A DNA stretch of 16,494 bases from the NCBI GenBank assembly GCA_018398765.1, contig JAHBMJ010001371.1:693-17186 (forward strand), written 5' to 3'. Source of the stretch: Chromera velia. Lineage: Eukaryota; Sar; Chromeraceae. Each line of letters opens with the position of its first letter. The first letter of the stretch is position 1. Shown piece after piece: positions 1 to 8,418 of this stretch. The translations under genes were made by a program, and so were the position numbers. The notes under the pieces are model-generated. The model was not told where the DNA came from, did no database searches, and saw nothing but the letters and a program-made list of their open reading frames with translations.

Positions 1-36
1 CCCCCCCCTCTGTGTGTGTGTGTGTGTGTGTGTGTG
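1..36. repeat. C8 run and (TG)n microsatellite
   Basis: A run of eight C is followed by about 14 TG units at the very start of the window. If the cyclophilin gene to the right continues upstream, this lies in one of its introns. The next 120 bases hold short ATGA/AATG repeats and no clear coding sequence. Confidence 0.9.
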
Positions 37-160
37 AAAAGGCGGAGGAGCAAAAAGGAGAATCGGTATTACCGTGCGATGACACGCCCCCTGTTCTCTC
101 AGAGCAAACAAGCGCATAAAAACCCAAATGAATGAATAACGAATGAATGAATGGATGCAG

Positions 161-1532
161 AGAGACTACGTCCAACTTCAGCTCAAAGTGGGAGACGAAC
201 CTCTCTCCCCCGTTGTCATTGAGGTGGGCACTTGAGGTGACCAGAGTTGATACACCGAGAAGGGATACTGCATCAGTACCGAGTTTGGTTCTGTAGACTT
301 GGAGAAAACCTTCCATTTACCCCTTCATTCTGACAATCTACGCCCTCTCATTGACAGAGTGCCTGAAGACAGGGAGTCCAACCGATCAAAACGGGATTGA
401 GAGAAATGTATGGCTCCTTGAGAGACTGCCTGCCTTCTTATCCTTCCTCAGAAAGAGAACGCCCGGACTCTCATTCGCGAGCGCTGCTCCTCCTCCTCGT
501 CGCATGCATGTACGCCTCCACGTATACGTCTTCACTTGCACGCCTTTCACGCACACGCCCCGCTTGTCAAGCCGCACCTCACGGAGACGGCAGCCGTGCG
601 GGAAGTGCCCCCTTTCTGTCTTCAATCAGAGTCCCCCTTACATCTTCGTTGCACTGCAGCTGTTCTCCGAGACCGCACCCAAGACGTGTGCGAACTTCAT
701 TGAGCTCATCGCCGCCGGACGGTACTCGAAGTGTCCCTTCCACAGAATCGTCAAGGGAGGCTGGATTCAAACAGGAGGTAGGGGGGGGACACAGGAGAAC
801 CAACTTGCAAGAGCCTATACAGAACGCTCTCGCTGACTTGATCGATGCATGCTCCTTGCGTTCGTCCGTCGAGGCGCTCTCTAGCTTATCTGTATGCCTG
901 CATGGGAACTGGTCTGTCGGTATTGTGAGGATCATAAGAAGTTATTCATCAACGACTTACAATCCTTTGTTTTGCACCTTGCCTTAATTCATAGCTTGAT
1001 ATTTCGCTACCCGAATGCATCCATGCATGCATGCATGCATGCAGACGTTGTGGATGGGTCAGGGGGAAATTCGGTTTCACATTTGGGTGCTCCTGTGGAA
1101 GGTCGGCAAGGGGCACACAAAAAATTAATTTGGGTGTCAGAAGCGAAGTGAAAAAGTGTGTCGGTCGTTATTGTCTGCATGGGTTTGTGTCCGTGTTTGT
1201 ACCTCTATTGGTCTGCCAATGCCCCCAGGTCTCCATAAAAATATCATCGAGAAAGGAACAGAGCGTTCGTTCATTTTCTTGGCCTATGAGCGGAAGCGTT
1301 TGTTGTTTTCTTTGTGCACAACAAAAGAAGAAGGCACGATGTGGGGTTTGTGCAGCTGCGCATGTGCTTAGTTGCCTCTTTACTTCTGACTGATTGGATT
1401 TCATCCGCTAGCACACTGGTCCCTCATCGTACGTCTGAATTGCAGACGAAACTTTCTCCTTCAAACATGATGCGCCAGGAATTGTGGTCAGCATCTTCTC
1501 TTTTCTCCTCCTCTCTCCTCTGACTGTCCCGG

Positions 1533-1574
<42 letters not shown>

Positions 1575-2473
1575 GGAATGAAATGTAGCTTTTCCTATTT
1601 TTGTGCCTTGAGTCGTTACTGCTTTCGTCAGGATCATCTCGTTTGGTTCCTTTCTTGGATGGATCGAGGCATCTGACCGCGTGGTCAGATTCACTTGTTA
1701 GTCAAGCAATCAATCCGTGAATCCATGCAGAGTGCATGCTGGGAATGGATATGCATAACACACACTCGATCTAGCTGCATGAATGATTGTATATATGTAT
1801 GTATATGCAGGGCATGGCGAACCAGGGACGAGACAGCAACGGGTCCCAGTTCTACATCACCACCAATTCACTTCCGTTCCTTGACGGAGTCTGCGTCGCG
1901 TTCGGAAGTAAGTAAGTCTGTCGGTGCGTATGCAGAAGAATTGAGACTAATGCTTGCCATTGACGTTCTGTATATCGATATGTGTCGTTTCTTTCTCGCC
2001 TTGATCTTTCCTTTCAACTCCCTTCTCTTGAGTGCCCGGTGAAACACTGCTTCCTTGAATTCTCTACTATGCTTGGCAGTTTTGGTTGGGGCGTTGTATT
2101 TGCGATCCGTCCAGTTCTGGATTTTGGCCCTTCGATTCTTTTGTCTTCCGCACGTGAGGCACTCATTCTGGTGGCCGCCGCGTGCACACTCTCTCCGAAT
2201 GAACAAAAAAGTGCAACGCAAAGTTCCGGGAAGTCCTTCCCCCCTCTTTCTGATGCATGACGTACCATGCAGCCATGTGTGGATCGATCGCTGATTTAAA
2301 CCGGCCTTAATTTATTTGCAGGAGTTGTGTCAGGCATGCGCGCCATCTGGCTGGCCTCCCGAGCAAGAACTCACAACGAGAGGCCACTGCACGACTCGGA
2401 GGTCCGCATCGAGCACGCAGAGATGCTGTTCTCCGGGCTCCCTACGGGGGTAGACGAGGACGAACAGAATTGA
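161..2473 (+). CDS. PPIL6: PPIL6-like cyclophilin-type peptidyl-prolyl isomerase domain protein, 6 visible exons
   Basis: Exons: 161-223, 660-777, 1045-1101, 1446-1486, 1811-1907 and 2322-2473 (TGA at 2471-2473). All junctions are GT-AG, phases agree, and they give 175 residues. Visible motifs in order: LFSETAPKTCANF, CPFHRIV (the CypA Arg55 position), WIQTGD (CypA Gln63 position), KHDAPGIVGMANQGRDSNG, GSQFYIT, LPFLDGVCVAFG and NERPLHDSEVRI. Tryptophan before IQ and a late NERP motif are what I recall of the PPIL6 branch. At the CypA Trp121 and His126 positions this protein has Phe and Cys, so cyclosporin binding and perhaps catalysis may be reduced. The 5' end is uncertain. Either exon 161-223 follows a TGCAG acceptor and earlier exons lie off the window, as PPIL6 proteins normally have an N-terminal extension, or translation starts at ATG 143 or 155 in the same frame. 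Introns are 41-436 bases. Confidence 0.9.
1021..1044. repeat. TGCATGCA array abutting a 3' splice site
   Basis: About five overlapping TGCA/CATG units end directly in the TGCAG acceptor of the cyclophilin exon that starts at 1045. TGCATGCA is a recognised AP2-factor motif in apicomplexans. Here it is intronic, so a splicing role, or no role, is equally possible. Confidence 0.85.
1535..1569 (+). repeat. (TC)n microsatellite in cyclophilin intron 4
   Basis: About 17 TC units lie inside the intron 1487-1810. The tract is pyrimidine on the sense strand but sits about 240 bases from the acceptor, too far to be an ordinary polypyrimidine tract. Confidence 0.95.
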
Positions 2474-2983
2474 ACAAATGCGAATCAAGGCACGACATGG
2501 AGATGTGAGGGGACCGCATTGATGCAGAGGACGGAGGTAAAGGCTGCAGTTGTACAAACAGAGTGCTTTCATGAAGAAAGGATGGTCCTGCTTTTTGAAG
2601 TGGATCAAGCAGAATCAATTGACGTACGTGTGGAGATAACCATGCGCCGCGGGAGTTTCATTTTGATCTGTCGGTATCAGCACAGACTCAATGATGAGGC
2701 TTTAACAATACTTACAAACAAAAGCTACATTAGGCTTGCCTAGAGGCTTGCATAAGTTGCAACTTGCACGTGAGTGGCTAGTCGTCAAACGGTCTTGCAA
2801 CTCGCTTAATGGAATTTCAAGTCTCAGCCCACATCATTGGGGACACTCAATTTCTTTATGCCCCCTCGTATCTCCCATTTTTTCCCAAAAATACAAATGC
2901 ACTCAAATACAAGTTTTTACAAAAACATGCTAGAAAACATGTCGTAACATAGAATTAAAAAACAGTGCTATATATTTTGGTTT
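2474..2983. other. 3' flank of the cyclophilin gene, no gene seen
   Basis: This is the region between the cyclophilin stop codon and the first transposon. It should contain the 3' UTR. Composition shifts from about 50% GC to AT-rich near 2860. The short open frames here show no family resemblance and no exon-like junctions. Confidence 0.6.
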
Positions 2984-3448
2984 CAGGGTTGTTAAGTACC
3001 GACAACTTGAACTGTAAGTACCGAAAAACGGAACCAACCCCCAATTTTGTTTTTTTCCGGTATTTTCAGTACTTTCGTCACCGACAAAAATTTCATAAGG
3101 TAAGGCCTTAAGCTGTTGCTTTTCGACTAGTTCTAGTTGAGTATGATGTGGAAAACTGGCTGTTCTCAGCGTTTTAGAGTCAAAACTCTAGAAAGGGAGC
3201 CATGGCGGGCCTAGCAGCGAGTAAGGCAAAGCGGAACAGTTTGTTTTTAGTGAGAAGGGCAGAGTTAAGTTTATTTTTAGTAAAAAAAACCTAGAATCCA
3301 GTCATTTTAACGTTAGAAAGCCTAGTTTAAGCAAAATTTTTTAGGTACTGAAAGTACCGGCGGGGTACTACCGGTACCAAAGAATGGAACCACCCCCTCA
3401 CAATTTAAAGTACTAAAGTACCGAAAGGCACGGTACTTAACAACCCTG
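2984..3448. mobile_element. 465-bp non-autonomous hAT-type MITE
   Basis: The ends are a perfect 18-bp terminal inverted repeat, CAGGGTTGTTAAGTACCG at 2984-3001 and its reverse complement at 3431-3448. The flanks form an 8-bp target duplication with one mismatch: tttggttt (2976-2983) and ttaggttt (3449-3456). An 8-bp duplication and a CAGGG-type terminus are typical of hAT transposons. The interior has no coding potential. It repeats the GTACCG/CGGTAC core many times, clustered near both ends, as expected for transposase-binding sites. Confidence 0.85.
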
Positions 3449-3812
3449 TTAGGTTTTCTAATTTAATTTACCTAATCAATTTATTGAAGACACTGAGTAG
3501 CTAGATATATCTCTAGATATACCTTAATTTTATATGGAATAACTTTTGATAGATGGATTTGTTTAAAATCGCTTCAGACGGTCCAACGATGACTTTTGTT
3601 ATTTTTTAACTATCTTCAGTGTGATCGATCCAAAAATTGCTAGAAGTTTCTAGCTGGTATTACTAATAGAAGTTGTTACAGAACTGAACATAGCGATTAT
3701 GCATGTTTCTAGCAGTTTCTAGGCTTTATTCAATATCTTGTTTTACCTTGTTTTACTAAGATTGTAATGAAGATCAATCAATCAAGACTTTTATAGGGCT
3801 TAAGCTCTAGAT
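3449..3812. other. AT-rich spacer between two transposons
   Basis: This stretch is very AT-rich, with a small palindromic patch (CTAGATATATCTCTAGATAT, near 3500) and repeated CTAGAAG/TTTCTAG words. It has no open frame and no recognisable product. It may be part of an older element into which the neighbours inserted. Confidence 0.5.
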
Positions 3813-4168
3813 TACCCTAAAGAATTGGGAGTTGAATTGGGTGTCGAATTGGTAGTACTACTAATTTTTTACCGCCAGTAACTCCCAATTTTGAAAAATT
3901 GGTACCTAGTCTAGTGAAAGAAGTACATAAAGTTTGAAGCTAAAATTTTGTGTATGGGCTAGACAAGGGCTCACTAGTCTCTAGCCGTAGTCATTAGACT
4001 CTAATTCATTACTAGAAACAAATTCTATGAACACTTAGAGTCACCTAAAAATTGGGGGTTACCAATTTTTTTTTAGGACTAACTACCAATTTTTAAGAAA
4101 ATCAACACCCAATTTTTTTGGGGGGACTACCAATTTTATAACTTCTCCTAGAAAGTAAAATATATGTG
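3813..4168 (+). repeat. Left terminal inverted repeat
   Basis: This pairs base for base with 5399-5754. It holds AATTGGGAGTT near the tip and the inverted AACTCCCAATT about 55 bases further in, so each arm can also fold on itself. The inner limit is set where the match to the right arm stops, after ATATATGTG. Confidence 0.9.
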
Positions 4169-4213
4169 GGACAGTGGACAGCTAATGCAATGCAAAACGG
4201 ACAGTGGACAGCT
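4169..4213 (+). repeat. Direct repeat pair GGACAGTGGACAGCT
   Basis: Two identical 15-mers at 4169-4183 and 4199-4213 start 30 bases apart, just inside the left arm. Part of the word (GGACAGTGG) recurs near 4309. It could be a binding site or the scar of a small duplication. Confidence 0.8.
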
Positions 4214-4278
4214 CTACACAAGCTGCACGTACCAGTATAAAAAACAGAGCAAAAATCGATCCAATTGACCATGTAAGC

Positions 4279-4671
4279 CTACCAGAATTCATAATCCCTC
4301 CATATGCCGGACAGTGGCTGCTGATCTTTATTCAGATCATGCCCCTCTCTCTCGAACATCTCCCACTTAATGGTTCTCAGACGCTTCAAATGGAGATTAC
4401 ATTCCTTTTTCTTCTCCTCTGACAGATTTTGGGGGGGGGCAATATGGGTGTACTGAAAAACGACCAAGGAATCATCTGGGAAAATTCCGATGTCTGCCTT
4501 TTTTCTGTGATCATCTGTGAGCTTTTTTAGCTCCAAAATCTTCACGGTGAACTTGATATCTGAAAACATTGCATGAGCGATGTTCAGCTCTCTCCCCACA
4601 GCAAATCTCTCCCGAAACTTGCTGGGGATGACAAATCTATCCTTATCCATTTCGAGACGAGGGTGAAGCAA
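4279..4671 (-). CDS. Unrecognised ORF inside the long-TIR transposon
   Basis: This is a 130-residue open frame, or 123 residues from the internal Met in MDKDRFVI at 4650. The composition is protein-like and charged, with many Lys/Glu (LEMDKDRFVIPSKFRERF, LSEEKKKECNLHLKRLR) and no low complexity. It matches no family I know. It opposes the transposase-like frame on the plus strand, so it is either a second protein of the element (or of its autonomous parent) or a chance frame. No splice partner was found. The coding call is tentative. Confidence 0.35.
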   Translation of the reverse strand: MLHPRLEMDKDRFVIPSKFRERFAVGRELNIAHAMFSDIKFTVKILELKKLTDDHRKKADIGIFPDDSLVVFQYTHIAPPQNLSEEKKKECNLHLKRLRTIKWEMFEREGHDLNKDQQPLSGIWRDYEFW

Positions 4672-4772
4672 AAAAAGAGCTAGGACTTTTTCTTGTTTGG
4701 GCAGTGAATGAGAAGAAGCTCTTTCAGATGGAGGAATTGAATTCGTTTCTGTTTGATTCAGATATGTGGTGA

Positions 4773-5186
4773 AAAACAGGGCTGCCCCCTACTCAGTGGG
4801 TCCGAGGGATTCCAAGAAACAATAGAAAGATTAAATTGGGGGCTGTAGATGTCAGATACGTTTTCCCTCACATGGTTGAGTTCATAGAAAAAAGGTGCCC
4901 GGACATTTTTGTTGCAGAGAACCCTCCTGCTTGTTCTTTTTACTTACATTCGTGGATCTTTTCCACGTTGATAGGTCCAATCATGGATGAGAAACTTGTA
5001 GAGCTGAAGATGGTGATAAAGACTTGGCAAGATCTTTTTTGTAAGTCTTATAGGTGGGCGGTCCCGAAGACTCACTTCTACTTGCACTTCCCGGTGTGGA
5101 TCCGCCGGTTTGGGGGGTTGAACACAGCGAAATGCTACGGCTTTGAATCGTATCATAAGAAGGTTTGCAAACCTTTTGTCCTATAG
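4773..5186 (+). pseudogene. Transposase-like C-terminal remnant
   Basis: The open frame runs from just after a stop codon at 4770-4772 to the TAG at 5184-5186, with no ATG at its 5' end, so the N-terminal part is missing. It reads like a real protein: WVRGIPRNNRKIKLG, then VFPHMVEFIEKRCPDIF, then WAVPKTHFYLHFPVWIRRFG and CYGFESYHKKVCK. The order P-K-x-H-x-x-L-H-x-P-x-x-I-x-x-F-G...F/R-x-E-S-x-H-x-x-x-K resembles, from memory, the C-terminal module of uncharacterised eukaryotic DNA-transposon proteins, possibly of the CACTA/CMC type. No catalytic DDE residues can be assigned. It is probably a decayed or internally deleted transposase. Confidence 0.5.
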
Positions 5187-5398
5187 GGGGGACGTTATTC
5201 ATATGATCGTTTTATTCTGGAAGATCTGGTTTTTGCATGGTTGTGCAAGAGAAAGAAAGCCATGCAAGCAGATTTTGCCGATGTGTTACGCCGGGAGGGA
5301 CTTCAAGCATGAATAACACTATGAAACTATACAAAACTTATGGATTTATGAAGTTCTGTGCAGCCGTAACACTGTTCTATTACAGCGTTCTTTCTTTT

Positions 5399-5754
5399 CA
5401 CATATATTTTACTTTCTAGGAGAAGTTATAAAATTAGTAGTCCCCCCCAAAAAATTGGGTGTTGATTTTCTTAAAAATTGGTAGTTAGTCCTAAAAAAAA
5501 ATTGGTAGCTCCCAATTTTTAGGTGACTCTAAGTGTTCATAGAATTTGTTCCTAGTAATGAATTAGAGTCTAATGACTGCGGCTAGAGACTAGTAAGCCC
5601 CTATCTAGCCCATACACAAAATTTTAGCTTCAAACTCTATGTACTTCTTTCACTAGACTAGGTACCAATTTTTCAAAATTGGGAGTTACTGGCGGTAAAA
5701 AATTGGTAGTACTACCAATTCGACACCCAATTCAACTCCCAATTCTTTAGGGTA
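5399..5754 (-). repeat. Right terminal inverted repeat
   Basis: This is the reverse complement of 3813-4168, ending in CTTTAGGGTA. The GGTAGTACTACC palindrome is intact in this arm and has one change in the left arm. The 170 bases between it and the stop codon of the carboxypeptidase gene contain no feature I can support. The transposon therefore sits just beyond, or within, that gene's 3' UTR. Confidence 0.9.
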
Positions 5755-5924
5755 TACTATAATAACTTATGTGTTACTTAAAAATCCTCCTCATGCATAC
5801 AGTTTTATTATGTATGTGACCTTCAAAAGCATACAAGCATCTAAAAGCCTCTGTCACTATCCCACAACACGGTCCCCCCGAGGATGCTCTGTGGTGATGT
5901 CTTGTGACTGTTTCACTGACTCAG

Positions 5925-8381
5925 CTACTTTTGACGGCTTTTCCGGCCAAAAATAAGCGAGAAGACACCATTCAGGTGTTTTCTCTTGGGGGGATCAGTA
6001 GCGGGCGCCTCTCCACGTGGTGAGGTCTTCTGTTTTTCGCTGGTCTCTTCGTCCGTTACGGTTGTCTCCAGGGACACACCCTCAGACCCCTCAGACCGTC
6101 CGCCTGCCGTGACGTTGACTGGCTCATCCTCTTCTGGCTTCTCCTCTGTATTCGTCACCGAATCCAGATCCGGAGTCGCTGCGGTTGCCTGCGACTGTGA
6201 CTGAGGCTCCGGTTGGGGACGCAACTCCGATTCCGGCAAATCGTTCCCTTCGGAATCCTCCTCAAGGACGGGCCCTCGAGATTCTCCGGAAGTCGTTGCT
6301 TCTTCCACCGCGGGCTGACTGACCGGGGGGGGCAGACTGAGGGAACCATCAGTCTGGACAGACCCGATTTCGGTCGGATCTGCCTTCGTCTTCCTCCCTT
6401 CATCCGGACTGTCCAACACTGTGTGTGGGACAGAAAGAGCTTTTTCATCAAGAGCATCTGGGGTATTGGGGGGAGTTTCGGGAGTTTCATCCTGCATGTG
6501 ATTGTAAAAGTCAATGAGACCCTTTATTCCAGGGGAACCGCTCAATGGAGAAGAAGAATCGGATTCCTCTGAAGGATCTGGTTTTGATGCTAGACGGTGA
6601 TCTTGGCGCTCTTTGCTCTGTGCTGACTTGAATGTTGTTGTTGTTGCTTCTGAATGAGAATGCTGCGAAGGAGTTTTGGGGGGTTCAGAAGCATGACCCT
6701 CAATTTTCACCGGAGGAGGGCGTTTCTTTTGGGGACTTTCTTTCATTTGGGAAGCCCATCTCGTCAGAACTTTTTTCGGCTTTGGCCCTACCTTGACTCC
6801 AACGGTTTGTTTTCTGACTCGGATACCCCCCCTCTCTTTTCGTCGGTCCTTCGCGCTCGCTGCCACACCAAAACGCTTCCACGCCGGGGCAGTGTGAGAC
6901 GCTGCAGAGCAGTCATCAGAGTTCCACGCAGCAGGGGCAGGCGGGTCGGGGGAAGAGACGTCCGGAGGGACCGGGATTAGGGGGTATGACAGAGCAGCAC
7001 CATAATCCATCGAGACGGTTGCTGCCGCCCCTAACACAGGGGCAGCTTCCATGTGGGTGGTCACACCAAGTCGGGGAGAGACCTTCTCGATTGCCGGCAT
7101 GCAGTCGGTGACGAAGGCCCTCATCAGAAGAAATGTCTCCGCAGGTCGGTAGAAGGCTGGGAGATGTCCGGCATCTGCCAGGCTTGCGAAAGACAGCAGT
7201 CCATCCTGAGATGTCTGGATGTATCTGCAGGGTTTATGGATGTATCTGCAGGGTTTATGGATGTATCTGCAGGGTTTATGGATGTATCTGCAGGGCTTAC
7301 GATGAACTATCGATCGATCTCAGGAAGCAGACAGGAGGAGTTGAAGTCTATCCAGCTAGACGAGTGAACGAGTGGGCGGCTGAAAGGAAAAAGACTGATT
7401 TCAATGTTCCAAGAACGTGCATCACAGACAAGCACAATGCATACAAGAAGATGTCGTCAGAAAAGAGCATTCGGCTCTGACGGGTTCAGCTGTTCTTTTT
7501 GCATTGCATGATAGACAATGAAAGCTAACGCACCCAAAAAGCCGATTTTGGACCGCAGCATCGTTCGACTCCAGAGCACGCAGGTGTCCGAGAGCGGAGG
7601 TCGTTTTTGAGACCATGGAGACCGCTTTTGCGACTGCGTGCGGATTTTTCACCGTGTCCGTGTCTCCTGCAAAAACGCTTATTGATTGCTTCACATTCGA
7701 GTCATGAATCACGAAATCGGAAAAACAGGGAGGCAGGCATAGAAATAGACATGCGAGCGGACAAACAGGCAGGCAGAGAAGCAAAGAGACAGATATATGA
7801 GCGGACAAACAGGCAGGCAGAGAGGCAGGGAGGCCGGAAGCAGCCTCTCGAATAAGACTGATCAAAAAAAGACTCTCTGAAGCCTACGAGTGCATGAATT
7901 GCAGCAAAAGGTTTGCGTAAATGGACGCTGAGCCGCTGGCTACCTTCGAAACTCACTACAGCACGTACAAGCAGTTAATGATCTACTTGTCTTCCCTTCC
8001 ACAGAACGACAGTCTGTATACGGAGACACATCAAAATGAATGGAGTCTATTTTTGTGTGTCATGCAGCCATCATGCCGACCTGCCACGACCAGAATCTTC
8101 CGCTTTTGACGAATGAAACTCGCCATCTGTCCCGGAGCGCCTCTGTTGGAGGACTTTTCGTTCGTTTGTGAGTTCACAGAGGCAGAACACATCGTCCACA
8201 CCCCCGCTGTCTCAGGAACATGGAGGGCAGCGCGCACCTCTGCGGTGTTGAGGAAAATCCCAAACCTGCAGAAGAAGACATGGGACGGATGGATGACGCA
8301 TTTGAGTGAAGGGGAACACATACACGCACACACACACATACATACATACATACATACATACATACGCGCAGAGGGGGAGAG

Positions 8382-8418
<37 letters not shown>

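Larger units (their letters stand above)
3813..5754. mobile_element. 1.94-kb DNA transposon with 356-bp terminal inverted repeats
   Basis: The arms 3813-4168 and 5399-5754 are the same length and nearly identical in inverted orientation; I see only two mismatches in the first 125 bases. The element reads TA-CCCTAAAG...CTTTAGGG-TA, so TA is the likely target duplication. The arms carry about ten AATTGG/CCAATT words in both orientations, a subterminal-repeat pattern typical of transposase-binding regions. The 1.23-kb interior has two short, oppositely directed ORFs and no intact transposase, so it is probably non-autonomous or decayed. The superfamily is unresolved: TA duplications occur in Tc1/mariner and other groups, while the arms and the interior protein suggest a CACTA/CMC-like relative. 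The near-identity of the arms suggests recent activity or gene conversion. Confidence 0.88.

Noticed and set aside
351-836. 161-codon plus-strand open frame
   Set aside because: It reads through intron 1 into the cyclophilin exon 660-777 and out the other side. Only the LFSETAPKTC...WIQTG part is coding.
5925-7124. 399-codon minus-strand ORF as an independent gene
   Set aside because: The frame continues upstream without a stop into the catalytic-His segment and joins in phase to carboxypeptidase exon 4; its ATG at 7124 is internal.
7211-7294. Regular repeats as a possible CRISPR array
   Set aside because: The 21-bp copies are directly adjacent with no spacers, and the context is eukaryotic.
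7422-7865. 147-codon minus-strand ORF
   Set aside because: It contains the real carboxypeptidase exon 7534-7666, but the rest is intron and repeat translation (Leu/Cys/Ser/Pro-rich).
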